Shown: piece by piece, positions 1-11,732 of the stretch
Layout: every line of letters starts with the position of its first letter
How positions within the stretch are numbered: the first letter of the stretch is position 1
Assembly: GCF_029852145.1 (NCBI RefSeq)
Contig: NC_079979.1
Location: 4,078,501-4,142,500, forward strand
Source: Microplitis mediator
Taxonomy: Eukaryota; Arthropoda; Insecta; Hymenoptera; Braconidae
Length of the DNA stretch: 64,000 bases
Direction of reading: 5' to 3'
Program-made: the position numbers and the translations under genes
The notes under the pieces: model-generated
Database searches by the model: none
Told to the model about the DNA's origin: nothing
The model's input: only the letters and a program-made list of their open reading frames with translations

Positions 1-355
1 CAAAAAATTGCAAAAAAGCAAAAAAATTCTTAGTATTGTGATGAAAAAAATTTTATAGGGCTAAATAAATAATTATTTTCATGTATGTTTGTCTGTCACA
101 TATAGTTCTCGAACATCCATGGCTCAGACATCTCTAAAATTTTAAATAAATGGCAAAAATTCCCAAAAAATCGAAAAAAATAAAATTTGGTACAACAAAA
201 ATCATTTTTTAAATCGAAATAAATAAAAAAAATCATATTGTTCGATCTGTGATATATATATAAAAAATATTTTGGCCTAAAACATAAAAAAATTTTAATA
301 TGCTTCAAAAAATTTTTTTCATCACAACACTAAGAATTTTTTTGCAATTTTTTGG
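1..355. repeat. Inverted-repeat remnant cut by the window edge
   Basis: Bases 1-54 and 309-355 are near-perfect reverse complements, sharing a core that reads TTCTTAGTATTGTGATGAAA on one arm with small differences on the other. The roughly 250-base spacer is AT-rich with no credible coding. This looks like a foldback element whose left edge may continue outside the window. It lies upstream of the exon at 711 and is probably intronic. Confidence 0.55.
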
Positions 356-710
356 AGTTTTTTGGAATTTACTCAAACTTTAAATGGCTAATGTTTTCAA
401 TAAACTTCAGGTTAGTATGTGGAGGACCGAAATACATACAAATCATGCTTAGTTAGCGTTAAAAAAATTTATAAATTTAAAAAACGGTCGATTTTTGTGT
501 ATTTTTGAGGTTTTTTAAAGTTTTCTAAAAATCTGAGGGTGTACGGGTTAAACGGACCTCGGATTCGGATTCAGCGGGTCAAAATACATGGGAATAAATC
601 GGTCCCGTCAAAAGTACAGAGAACTTATTTTTTTTTGTGTGCCGGTGTTATTGATGTTAAAAGTTATTACTAATTATGGCAATTACAAATACATTTTTTT
701 TTAATATCAG

Positions 711-884
711 GATAGGGATAAAGAAAAAGATTTGCCATTGTCTGAAGTGTCTGTTGATGATATTTTGGATGCGCAAAGAAGAGAACAGGAATTGAAACAA
801 GATCAAGAACGTTTGATGAATAAAGCCTTAAAAGAAAGAGGTTTATCATATATACCGGACTTGGGACATGATGATATGTTTTAA
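711..884 (+). CDS. Terminal exon of an unrecognised gene (partial)
   Basis: A pyrimidine-rich tract ending in AG at 709-710 is followed by an open frame of 57 codons to a TAA at 882-884. It encodes a charged, helix-prone C-terminus: acidic and lysine-rich at first, then a Gln/Glu/Arg-rich stretch containing DAQRREQELKQDQERL, and ending YIPDLGHDDMF. The codon pattern and the splice acceptor make it look like a genuine last exon, with earlier exons outside the window to the left. The frame assumes phase 0. I do not recognise the family; a nuclear or coiled-coil protein is possible, but no motif fixes it. AT-rich DNA without AATAAA follows closely. Confidence 0.5.
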   Translation, partial: DRDKEKDLPLSEVSVDDILDAQRREQELKQDQERLMNKALKERGLSYIPDLGHDDMF

Positions 885-1320
885 TATATTAATGTAGTTA
901 TGGTATTGTTTAATATATTTTTTATTGAAATCGAATGGATAATATACTAAGATGAACGATTTTTCAATTATTTTAGCGATTTACTATTAACTGTACTATA
1001 GAAATAAAAGCTAATATTTTTTCAAACAAAAAATTTCAACAGTTTTTAAAGTCAAAGCCTACAAAATTTTCGAAGTTTATTATTTCAATATTAATAGCAA
1101 TATTGGCATATATTACAAACTGTTGACTAACCAATTTAAAGATTTATATGATATGCGTAACGAAATTGCGCCGATCTCTAACAAATAAGTGAATACATCA
1201 AGGATTTATCGAAAATTTCGCTGGAGATAACATAAAAAAACAAGAGTAATGATTCCTGAGTTGGTACGAAGTGTAATGGTACAAGAAAATATTTTGGCGT
1301 TCGAAAATAATGGGTCCTTT
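885..1320. other. Gap, no feature seen
   Basis: AT-rich sequence downstream of the exon ending at 884. It presumably holds that gene's 3' UTR. I see no coding, RNA gene or clear repeat in it. Confidence 0.4.
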
Positions 1321-2140
1321 ACCCTAATAATTTACGGCAAATTTGCGGTGAAGCTGCGGTAAATTTGCGGCAATGTTGCGGTGAAAGTACGGTAGTTTAC
1401 GGTAAAAATGCCGCATTTTCGCCGTAAAGTTGTGGTAACAGTGCAGTACTTTACCGTAGAAGTTTTGTAAAATTGCGGTATTTCACCATATAATTGCGGT
1501 AAATTTGCTGTATTTTACTGTAATGTGAAGCTTTTCACTGGAATGTCTGTTGACAATCGGATATTTGACTGTAAACAACTGTCTTTACTTGACATATCGG
1601 TACCGTGTTTTTAAGATTTGGTATTGTGTAGTGCTGGATATTATTCAAATCGTAAAGAAATCTGTTCTCATCAGTGTTGACCGAACTTTCAAATTGTAGA
1701 TCTACATTGATATCATTACAAGTATTCAGATAACTTAGATTTTCTCACATTAAAGGTGTAGATTAGAATCTATACAATTTAATAATTTTTTAATTTTTCG
1801 ATCTACTTTGATTTTTTCTAATAAATGTAAAAAATTAATAATTTGATCTACATTCATCAATATCGAATGCCGTATTTTTATTCCAGTATATTTACGCTAT
1901 TTTTTCCGTAGTATGATCTTATTTTGCGGTGTTAGATGTTAAAATACGAGAGTGGATTTCGAAGTGTCAGAACCCGTACTGGTTTGCCAGAAGTTTATTC
2001 GTTTTTTGCACGCCTCATATCACGAAGCGTTTGAGGTAGTGCTCTACTCTCAACACGTCAAGATCAAGCAATGTTTTAGATTTTATTTTCTTCGTTCAAT
2101 TTATCAAAACCCTAGCAAATCCGAATTGCGGTAAATTACT
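1321..2140. repeat. Palindrome-rich repeat of the ACGGTAAA family
   Basis: From 1321 the sequence starts ACCCTAATAATTTACGGC and runs through about 210 bases of interspersed GCGGTAAATTTGCGGC-like words. Bases 1335-1530 recur almost exactly at 17943-18145, with only a few substitutions. A related end reading CCCTAGCAAATCCGAATTGC lies near 2111. The part between 1540 and 2110 is less repetitive. This is a non-autonomous element family whose interior is built from short inverted words; other copies are at 34632-35073 and 58748-59106. Confidence 0.6.
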
Positions 2141-2184
2141 TACATTGGAAAGATATTGAGGCAGCACTGGAAAGTTAAAAAAAA

Positions 2185-2505
2185 ATCGGTCTATCGGTTG
2201 ACCCTGCGGGCCAGCTCCAAAACTTTCCGCTGTTTTCGAGCTCCTTGAGCTCGAAAATATTGTTGTAAACATATTTTCGAGCTCGAAAATACTTTTGTAG
2301 GCCGTTGTTTTCGAAAAAAACGTTTTTTACTATTTCTTTGATCAACGATATCTTTCTAACGAATCAACAGATTAAGACAGTTGAAGTGGCAATCGACGCG
2401 TCTTATCGAGTTCTAAAGCTGACCAAATTTTTAAATTGATTTATCAAGTCGTTTTTGAGAAATTTCCAAAAAACTAAAAAAAAAAATTTTTTTGAATTCC
2501 CTGGC
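2185..2505. repeat. AACTTCCCGC-family element, partial copy
   Basis: It contains the family signature GACCCTGCGGGCCAGC followed by CTTTCCGCTG and hairpins of the type TTTTCGAGCTCGAAAA. It then runs into the conserved body word GGCAATCGACGCG. The best-bounded copy is at 51945-52703; this one lacks the closing AGCGGGAAGTT end. Confidence 0.65.
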
Positions 2506-2964
2506 GGATTCGTGATCACTGTAAAGTCATCGTAAAACGACAGTCTAATAACCGTAAATTTACGGTACCGACAAATTACCGTATATCGACTGTTAAAGAA
2601 GCGTTATTTGATGGTGAAAGACAAGTGCCGTTGTGAAAATTCTCGACAGTAACTTTATAGTTGATGTTTTGTATGTGCATTATATTTCAGCTGACTAGTG
2701 ACCGTAAATTAACAGGTAATGGACGGTCCTTCTATGGACGGTCATTGATAAGTATAGGGATTGTCAAAAACCGAAATCTTGGCGGTACATTTACAGTATT
2801 GAGTGAGTCAAACACTTGTAAATCGAGCGTATAGTGTCGGTAAGTGAGAAACTTTTTGTTAGTGAACTATCGATTAGCTGTCGGTCAGATTTTTCATTTT
2901 TTAAATGTCTCTTATAGCCAGTGATAGACTCCAAGTATACTTCCCTACCTTCCCTATACTACCC
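2506..2964. other. Repeat-derived AT-rich spacer
   Basis: It contains degenerate ACCGTAAATTTACGGT words of the same kind as the ACGGTAAA family. No coding is seen. Confidence 0.35.
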
Positions 2965-3480
2965 TAAACTTCCCGCTGTTTTCGAGCTCTAAGAGCTCGA
3001 AAATACCTTTGTTTCTCTTTTCTTGTGAGCTTTTCAAGCTCAAAAGGGTTACGGTTCATATTAAAGTTTAAAAATTTAGAATCCAAAATAATGAATGAAC
3101 GAGCGTTTTTTATATATTTATTTACAATTATGTTCAATAATTAGCTCAAAAATAAGTATTTACATCGTATCTACATCGTGTAAGTATATCGTGATACCAG
3201 CGAACATGACGATTTTTGAGCAATCACCTTCAATGACTTATATAAAGAAGAACATATTAGTTTTGAGTAATTATGATGTTTTTTAATGGAAAAAGCAGAT
3301 GTAGATTTACATTTATTATTCCGTCAACAATATCTCTCGAATGGATTATCTGATTGGGACGTTCTTGGCAGCAATCGAATGCTTTTATCGAGTTCTAGAG
3401 CTGATTAGATTTTGGAATTGATCGATCCAACAGTTTTCACAATATCCAAAAAAAACGAAAAAAAAAAATTTTAAGTTTAT
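2965..3480. repeat. AACTTCCCGC-family element, rearranged copy
   Basis: It opens with CTTCCCGCTGTTTTCGAGCT and an AAGAGCTCGAAAA hairpin near 2967-3003. From about 3330 it shows the family body (a run on ATCGAATGC, TTATCGAGTTCTAGAGCTGA and poly-A). The stretch 3060-3300 between them is not shared with other copies and may be an internal insertion. Confidence 0.5.
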
Positions 3481-3486
3481 AAAAAT

Positions 3487-3613
3487 AAACTCCCAATTCA
3501 CTCCGCATGCGGGGTGATTTTTTTTAAAACTCCGGAACTCCGAGTGGTGGAGTGAATGCGGAGTGAATTCGGATTTAATTTCAATCCGAATTCACTCCGG
3601 ATTTTTTACAGTG
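3487..3613. repeat. Truncated ATTCACTCCG-family TIR element
   Basis: Repeated words ATTCACTCCG/CGGAGTGAAT end in ATTTTTTACAGTG at 3613. This is the same end as the complete element at 55913-56563, in reverse orientation. The other end is lost. Confidence 0.65.
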
Positions 3614-4116
3614 CAACTTTATAAAATTTTATAAAATTTCATCTAAATATTACTTCCCTTCTAAGGAATTACTTTATAAAATTGTGTAAAATTTTATGAA
3701 ATCGTATAAAATCTTATAAAATTTCGTACAATTATAAAAAATTTTATCTAATCATTACTTCCCTTTTAATTTCTTACCATATAAAATTCTATGAAATTTG
3801 ATGAAATTATATGAAATTCTATCAAATTTCGCTGTACAGTCTTATAAAATTGTATAAAATTTTATATAATTTTATACAATTGTTTACAACTTTATCGAAT
3901 TTTATCATATTTTATACAATTTTATAAAATTACATTTATTTATTACGTTCGTTACTCAGATCTTACTTTATAAAATTTTATAAGATTTTATAAAACTGTA
4001 TAAAATATTATAAAGTTTTATAAAATTGTATGACTTTTTATAAAATTTTGCGGTGAAATCTTATAAAATATTACAAAATTGTATAAAATTTTATATTATT
4101 TTATAAAAACATTTTT
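3605..4116. repeat. TTATAAAATTTTATAA palindromic repeat with a CCCGGG end
   Basis: About 490 bases of near-continuous variants of the palindrome TTATAAAATTTTATAA end with CATTTTTTCCCGGG at 4103-4116. The same terminal word closes elements at 24586-25002, 25552 and 46440. Its interior differs completely from those copies. Confidence 0.6.
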
Positions 4117-4299
4117 TCCCGGGTCTAGTTTATACCAAGTAAAATATTTAATTATTTGCTAGTTAAAGTTACTAGTGAAATTGTGAAATTCTTAAATTAA
4201 GAAGTGAATAACAGTTTTACTTGTAGAAATTATGAAAATATCGCTAGTTCAGTAGTGAAAATCACTAATTTGCTAGTGAAAATTATAGTACTAAATTTA

Positions 4300-4731
4300 C
4301 CCAGACAGCATTAAAGTCAGAATGACTGCTTTACGACGTATTTTTGAAGGAGTCTTCAAGAAGTCTTATAATGACTTCTTAAAGGTGTCATTTTTAAGAA
4401 CTCTAAATTAAGAGTTCTTGAAGACTTCATAAATAAGACGTCAGTTTTGTGACGTCTAAATGTATTCTTTTTTGAACTTTTTTGAAGTCAAAATTAGGAA
4501 CTCCTTAAGACGTCATGGTAAGTTCATTCTGAAGTCTTATTTGCGGAGTCAGAAAAAAGAACTCTTTGAGAATTCTTTGAGAACTTTTAAAGATGTCTTA
4601 CTGAGTTCGCTAGGTGGCGCATTCGACATCTTGAGAACTTCTTAAAGACTTCTTTAACGTGTTTTTAAGACGTCCAAATCATAAATAGGAACTCATTCAG
4701 AACTCATCAAGACGTCATTTTGCTATCTGGG
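4300..4731. mobile_element. Short TIR element with TTA target duplication
   Basis: The left end CCCAGACAGCA and right end TGCTATCTGGG are inverted copies with one mismatch. TTA lies directly outside both ends (4297-4299 and 4732-4734). The 432-base interior is made of repeated AAGTCTT, AGACGTC and GAACTC words. A 3-bp TTA duplication fits the PIF/Harbinger superfamily. It sits inside a second AT-rich repeat (about 4130-4850) built of CTAGTGAAAATTACTA-like words. No coding capacity is seen. Confidence 0.65.
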
Positions 4732-4849
4732 TTATTAGTGAGAATTCACTGATTTGTTATTTAAATACACTGATTATGAAGTAAATACTGCTTCACTAAC
4801 TTAATTAATGAAATTTCCACTAATTCATGTTTAGCGAGTAATAATTTGA

Positions 4850-5410
4850 ATTTATATTCAAATTTCATAAATATTTATTTTTCATCATTTAATATTTCCA
4901 TTTTCATATTTATTTATAATCATTAAACAACAATATTTCATAATAAAAATAATTTGAATTGAAGTTCAAATTTAAAATTCATCAGCCGTAATAATGACTG
5001 GAAGTCATTTGCTAATTAATTAATTCATGCATAGCCAGATGGCATAACATGTACGATTTTTAATAATTTGATTGACAGTAAGAATGAGACGTCGTGACGT
5101 CACAAAACAATACTATCATGCAAAAGAATTGAGGTCATTCGAAGTTGCAGATTAAAAGTATGGTAGGCCTTAGAGGGTTGAAACATCTTTTTAAAAAGGT
5201 GATTACGTCCTCCATGCGCTTCGTTTAGGGTATTGAGGACTTGAATAGCATTTTAAAATATATGATACGCCATGAAGGGTTAAAATACCATTTGAAAAAG
5301 GTGATTTACTCCTCCATACGCTACTTTTAGGACATCGTAGACTTCAATAACATATTACATTCAGTGGCAAGTCCAACATCAAAAGAACTGAAGCTTTTGA
5401 GGCTAAAACT
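4850..5410. other. Gap, no gene seen
   Basis: AT-rich sequence. A duplicated short module (a GGTGATTTACTCCTCCATACGC-type stretch around 5200-5230 and 5300-5330) suggests an old tandem duplication. Nothing else is supportable. Confidence 0.3.
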
Positions 5411-5424
5411 ACTTTTTTAATTTT

Positions 5425-5700
5425 GACACGGGCGTTCCCATAATTCTATAAAATTTTTTTCTGCACCAACATAGGAACTATGACCATAAATTATGGGAGC
5501 AGTTCCTATATTTGTAGGAATGTTTTCCATAATTATAGGAACAGTTTCTATAATTATAGGAACAGGTTCTATAATTATAGGTACGGTTTCTATAATTATA
5601 GGAATGCTACCCATAACATTATAGGAATGATCCCTATGATTATAGGCATGGTTCCTATAATTTATAGGAATTGTTCCTATAATATTATGGGACAACAATT
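5425..5700. repeat. GTTCCTATAATTATAGGAAC palindromic repeat, copy 1
   Basis: About ten consecutive variants of GTTCCTATAATTATAGGAAC lie between 5470 and 5695, preceded by CACGGGCGTTCCC at 5425. Open frames through it on both strands are artefacts of the repeat period. The related copy at 8690-8875 uses GGTTCCCATAATATTATGGG. Confidence 0.65.
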
Positions 5701-5872
5701 CAAACATTGGAAAAAAAATCTGTATATGGCGAAAACATTAAAATTTTTTGTTTAACTTCCCGCTAAGAAAATTGAAAATTTTAAAAAATACGGGAAGTTA
5801 TTGGTTTCGGTCCAATTTGCAAAATCCGAATTTCCATCAAATTTTGGCGTTTTGAGGTTCCAGAAAGCTATC

Positions 5873-7761
5873 CCTGTGGAAAAGCTCTTATAAATTCTGA
5901 TAAGATATTGAATATTTTTTATGAGAATCTATGAGCTTCAAAAATATCTATGAGATTTAAAAAAATTCTCATATGAATTTTTATGAGAATCTATGAGTCA
6001 AAGCTTTTGATGTTTTCCTATCATGATTTCCGTACTAGATTTTTAAAAGAATGAGTAAGATTTTTTAATTTATGAGATTTTGTGACTCGAATTCCGCCAA
6101 CGATTATGAGATTGAATAAGTACTTTCACTTCTATAAGATTGTTACAGTTTATTCTGATGTGTTTTCAATAAGAATTGATCAGGCGAATTCCGATGTTAT
6201 AATACTTACAAAATCTTAATAGGATTATTTTTTTATACGAAATTTTCAGAATTTATAAGTTTTAGTAAGAGTTATCTTAGGAGATAAATAAAATATCTTA
6301 TTGGATATCATAAAATATTTGTCATATTTCATGAGAAAATATTTAACATGTATTTCTTCGAAATTTTATGAGACTGAATCAGGAATCACATGGACAAATG
6401 CAGACTTTTTTCTCATAAAAATTTTATGAGAATTAGTAAGAAAATCTATAATCGAATTAACTTGTAAAAACTTGGAAGATTTAATTTTAATTCAAAAGCT
6501 ATGTGATTTATGAGTTTTTGTAAGTTTTATTCAGAAGGCTATTACTTATAAAATATTATGGAGTACTTATGAGATTTTATAAATAATTTCCATTCACATA
6601 AAATATTAATTTTATCAGATTCATTTAAAAATTATTGCTTAACTTCATTTTTTTTTTACAAGAATTTACACCAGAAATACTAATATTATCACTTTTTCTT
6701 GTACTTTGAATATTTTAACTGTTCGGAGATGAGTGAAAATATAAGTTTTTATGTGATTTTTTACAAACCCAGTAATGTATCTTGCCCCATTTTTTTTTTT
6801 TTGGTGCAAGATACATTATTTTTTTGTAGCAATATTGCATTTTTTTGGTTAAACAGAATAAAATTTCTCGGAACAAGTACTATTCTTTTTACGCAAGTAT
6901 TTTTGTATTCTCCGACCAAAATAACAAAAGTTGCTTAAGCCAAGAGAAAAAATTTTTTGGGAGAAAAGATCGATATGGAGAAGGAGAAAGTCACCGGTGC
7001 TAGCCAGCAGCAGCGGGAGTAGTTCGGTGCTCGCCACGAGATCGCGCCTACGACATGTAGTGTCCCTGGTAAGACATTTATTTCAGAAGTGTTATATTCC
7101 AAATTTCAATACGATTTTATTCGAGTACTCTTCTGTCATTTGATAGACCAACAAGTACCTGTTTGGGTTGTACTATAGTATATCCCATAATACATCATGA
7201 CTTTAATATTTAATATTAATGTTTACTTGAGTAATTTTTGATGAATAAATAAACTGACTCAATTTCATTGATTTTTCGTGAATAGATTGCTAAGGATTTT
7301 CCGCGTAAATACTCATACAAATATTCTTGAGTATACATAATAGAAACTTTTTGAATTCATGCTAAAAAATTCGATAATTAAGCATTTAAACCTTAATCAA
7401 TCTTATAAATTTTTTCGTTACTATATGGAAAATTACTGTAATCACATTGATTAATCAGTATCAAATCTTGTATGATTACTTCAGAAATCGTCTCATACAA
7501 TCTTATTCATTTCCAAAATCTACTCAATTGTAAACTTTACATTTTCGAAAACTTATAAATACTTATAATCACAATATTACAGCTTCTGTTTCTTATAGAT
7601 TCTGATGATTTATATGAGAATTTTAAGAAAAATTTTTTTTTGATGCACCATCTATGAGAAAATAATTGTATAAGAATTTTTGAGATTTTTCGTGGACAAA
7701 TACTGATCGTTTTCTCATAGCCAATTTTTTTATGAGATTTTATAAGACCTTTTCCACAGGG
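5873..7761. mobile_element. Nested 1.9 kb TIR element with ATC target duplication
   Basis: The left end CCTGTGGAAAAGCTCTTATA and right end TATAAGACCTTTTCCACAGG are inverted copies over about 20 bases with one mismatch. The flanking host word ATC is present on both sides (5870-5872 and 7762-7764). Joining the flanks restores the uninterrupted family sequence GCTATCCTGAC seen at the 51945 element. The interior is dominated by variants of TTATGAGAATTTATAAG. Bases 6849-7125 are a distinct segment repeated elsewhere. No transposase was found. Confidence 0.7.
6849..7125. repeat. Dispersed segment also present at 31375-31635
   Basis: It shares a run around TCGGTGCTCGCCACGAGATC and TAGTGTCCCTGGTAAGA with the reverse complement of 31375-31635, about 75-80% identical by eye. 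It is more GC-rich than its surroundings. The word CCTGGTAAGA resembles a splice donor, so it may be a captured exon or UTR. No frame is open in both copies over the full length. Confidence 0.5.
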
Positions 7762-8689
7762 ATCCTGACTAATTTCACGATGAGGTCCGAGTGTATGTAT
7801 ATGTGTACGTACGTATGAATGTATGTAAATATTCAAAACTCTTGAACTGATAAACCGACTTTGATCTTTGAGGTGTCATTCGACGCGGCTTGTTAATATC
7901 TTGAAGCTGTAAAAATTTGAGCTTAATAGGTAAGGTGCGTTCGGAGATCTTCAAAAATAAAATTTTTTCAAAAATGTTTTATTTGAATAACTTTTAATTT
8001 GCTCGATGGATTGATTTTAAAATCTAATTAGCTCTAAAACTTCATAAGCCACGTCGAATGCCACTTCAACCATCAAAATCGGTTCATTCGTTCAAGAGAA
8101 ACCGTTCACGAAAGAATTCAAAAAAAATTTTTTTTTGGTTTTTTTTAAATTTCGCAAAAACGACTAGATAAATCAATTTCAAAATTTGATCAGCTTTAGA
8201 ACTTGATAAAACACGTCGATTGCCACCTCAACGGTCTTAATCGGTCAATTCGTTTACAAGATATCGTTGATTTAAAAAATAATAAAAAACGTTTTTTTTC
8301 GGATATCTACAAAAAAATTGAATCATTCGATTTCAAAATCTAATGAGCTCTGGAACTTAATGAAACGCGTCGATTGCCGCCTCAACCATCAAAATCGGTT
8401 AATTCGTTCGCGAAATATTGTGGGAGAAAGAAATGCTAAAAAATAGTTTTTTTTTAAAACAATGGCATACAAAAGTATTTTCGAGCTCGAAGAGCTCGAA
8501 AATGTATTCACAATAATGTTTTCGAGCTCTTTGAGAGCTCGAAAACAGCGGGAAGTTTTGGGGCTGGCTCGCAGGGTCAACCGATAGACTGATTTTTTTA
8601 ACAAATTTATTGTTGAAGAAGCTTCATTTGAAACTCTCCATATCATGAGGGAAATTTTCAAACCATTTTGCAAAAAATTTTTTATGATA

Positions 8690-8876
8690 TTATAAGAATG
8701 GTTCCCATAATGATATGGGAATAGTTCTCATAATATTATGGGAATGGTTCCCATAATAGTATGGGAACTATTTCCATATATTATGGGAACCATCCCTACA
8801 ATAGTATGGGTACAGTTCCTATACCATTATGGGAACTATTCCCAAAAGTTCCCATAATTTTCTTTCCGTGTACTAT
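8690..8876. repeat. GTTCCCATAATATTATGGGAAC palindromic repeat, copy 2
   Basis: Seven to eight variants of TTCCCATAATATTATGGGAA end in AATTTTCTTTCCGTG followed by TA at 8876. The right end matches the general pattern TA-CAC-x-G followed by an A-rich run, seen also at 11733-13076 and 55913-56563. The left end is not clear. Confidence 0.55.
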
Positions 8877-8879
8877 TAT

Positions 8880-11550
8880 AGAACCTCATCTATCAGTTAC
8901 CTGTGTATTTTTGATAGCGCCTCCCCTCAACATTTATCTTATTTTATTCGATTGAGCGATTGATAATATAAGATATATAATATAGAATATATAGAAAGTA
9001 ACGAAAGGTTTAAGAGATAGTGTGTAGAGCTGGAGAAAACTATAATTGGAAGTGTAGAAGATACATGAAACTGCTGAGAATTGAGCGCGAGAAAAATCGA
9101 CGAATGGGAGAACATAAAGAAAGAGTGAGAAAACAAGCTTAGGATTTTTGTATGCTTATAGACTTATATACACGGACCACATGGTAGAGAGCATTCCTCG
9201 TATAGTCTGGAATACTGGTAGTAGTAAATCTATTGTATAGTTTGAGTAGGGGTAAACATAGCGTATAAAGAGGGGAATAGAAAAGCCTTTACGCCGACTC
9301 TGAAGTTAGTATTCCAGCAGTCTTTACTTGACAGGTCGAGGTATAGGGTTCGTGTACATGCTTAAAGAATTGCAAGTTTTTGATTTTTAGGGAGTTTACG
9401 GTTCTAATAAAAGATCAATGTGGTAAAAGATGTAAAACTGATCTAATGGAGTTGTTTTATGGAGGTATTCAGATGATACGTATCCGCTTGGCCTTGTCAT
9501 TTAACAAACTTGGAGCGGAAATTTTAGATGTTTACTCGAATTTTATTCAAGTTCAACATTAGTCAATGAATATTTCGGGACTAATTGTGAATCGTAACAG
9601 ACAGTCTGAATTAGTTGTTTAAATTTTGAGTGCATAAGGGTGGTCACGTGAAAAGAAAGAGTAAATATAGGCGATATTAAGGGATATTTTACGCAGAATT
9701 TCAAAGGCAGGAATGTCTCGGAAATTGAAGGTAAAAATTTTATTTTTTTTCATTACCCTCGTAATTTTCATATTCTAGTAGTTACTTCTTATTTAAATGT
9801 GTAGTTTTGGAAATTATTTAGATCTCGATTAATTTTCAGCGATACGCAAAGAATTTTATAATGAAACTTACCTAAATATTTTACCTAACGGTTAGACAGC
9901 TCGATATTGTTGGAAATTATACTATTTGTTTCAGTAATTTTTAACGGAATTTCATTAAAATATATTCAAAAAGATAAATATATTCACTGTTAAACCGGGT
10001 TTAAAAAATATATTACTTTGTTTCAATATTTAAAATAAAAAAAAATCTGAAAAAAAGGTTGACCCTGCGGACCAGCCCCAAAACTTCCTGCTGTTCTCAA
10101 GCTCTTTATACTCCGGACATTATTGTAGTTATGTTTTCGATCTCCTTGAGCTCAAAAATATTGTTCTAAATACCATTTCAAGCTCCATGAACTGGAAAAT
10201 ACTCTCGAGTACATTTATTTTCTAGAGCTCTTCGAGCAAAGAAAAACTTATGCCTTGCTTAAAACTACAAAAGTTAAAAAAATCAAAAATAATTGGAAAA
10301 CATGCAACTTTAAATTGTTGTGTACGATTAGTCTTGAAGAAATGCATATATTTGTACAGATCTAAATGTAAGTAATCAAGTTAAAGCGTGAGAAGATTCG
10401 ATTTAATCATAACCTTGAAATATAAAATATTCAAATAATCCAGATAATAGTAATTTTTTAATTATTTTGCTGGTGGTGCGGTTTTCTAAACTGACAAGTT
10501 GATTACTATGAATCATGCAGTATTCAAAAAAGAACAGGATTCGGTATAATTTTGAAACATTTAATATATATACATTTGTAAACATTCTGCCGTTCTTTCA
10601 ATTACATTTGTTAATTTCGTGGCTTTGAAAATTTTTTGTAGTAAAAAATTTTTGTGCTGAATTGATTTTTGTTTCAGTAATTATTGTTAAGAAAATATTG
10701 TTTAAAAAATTCTTCCGGATTAAGAAAGACAGGGAGACTACTGAATATAGATATACAAATACATGGATTCATCGGGTACTACTATCAGGTCATAAAGTAT
10801 TGACCCTAAATTTAAAACATGAATAACTTGTGTTAAAAAAATCGCATTAGAATGTGAAACATATAGATCGTTAGATAAAAGCCTCTTCTACTCCTATCCA
10901 AAATTTCATAAACCTAAAAAATTTTTTACCTGAGATATAAAAAAATTGAAGGTTGAAAAGCGTGGTTTTTGAGGGGTATAAATTCAAGCATCAACTTTGA
11001 TTGTTTAGAACTTGGTAAATACTTGTTTTGTTGCTACGCTGATTTTTCGGGTGTATAATAAGTCCTTTCCGAATAGAATTCACAGAGAAAAAAAATTTTT
11101 TTTTTATAAATTATCGCTATAATTTATAGTTTATCGTCACGGACTATCTTGGGATCTAATTAAGATACGTATTTGATTCAAATTTGTATTTACGCAGAAA
11201 GCGATATTGACTATTTCACGTAAGCGATGACTGATACCAATCGCGAATCTTCTGAACTATACACGTTTTTAGTTTATCCGAAGGTGTTTATGATCGCAGT
11301 TAACCCCTAGAGCTCACTATAATGATATATTGTCATCATTTTTGTTAAAAGCGTCCGAGCCATAAAAGTTTGGTTTCTATACCTGCGAGATTCGGAGTTT
11401 TTACTTTTTGTTGTTTGTTTACCATAGACGCCGATAGCAAAAATACAAATTTCATATATACTAAATATTCTAATAGATAACTTGTTCAGGGTATTTATTT
11501 AAGTATTTCTAATTTTTATTTTTGTACACTATATAATTTATTTATTTAAT
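8880..11550. other. Long stretch without a recognised gene
   Basis: AT-rich DNA. It holds one partial AACTTCCCGC-family copy (10045-10245, with GACCCTGCGGACCAGC and AGCTCCTTGAGCTC hairpins). Short open frames around 9380-9562 and 10403-10585 have no supporting motif, splice signal or composition shift. I see no RNA gene. Confidence 0.4.
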
Positions 11551-11732
11551 CGTTTCGATCAATGAGTCTTGTTAGACATTTTATCCACATCCATTTGTTC
11601 CTCTTCATCTGAAGTTAATGAAACTGTAACATCATGAGTTACATTACTTGTCTTAATTGTGATCTCATTCGTTGTTATTGTGCAATTTTCCGAACACTAA
11701 GCTGTAATTTGTCCTAACAGAATCTTTACCTA

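Larger units (their letters stand above)
5754..8590 (-). mobile_element. AACTTCCCGC-family element split by a nested insertion
   Basis: Read on the minus strand it is a copy of the 51945-52703 element. The plus-strand left end is AACTTCCCGCTAAG (5754) with an internal hairpin partner GGGAAGTTATTGG. The right part runs 7762-8590 and closes with CAGCGGGAAGTTTTGGGG and the GACCCTGC signature. Bases 5873-7761 are a separate nested element. It contains repeated body modules (TCAATTCG, CGTCGATTGCC) in at least three tandem-like units at 7980-8400, so it is longer than other copies. Confidence 0.65.

Noticed and set aside
5417..5755. Overlapping open frames on both strands rich in Tyr-Asn or Ile-Pro repeats
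   Set aside because: They follow the 20-base palindromic repeat; the frame stays open only because the repeat word lacks stops.
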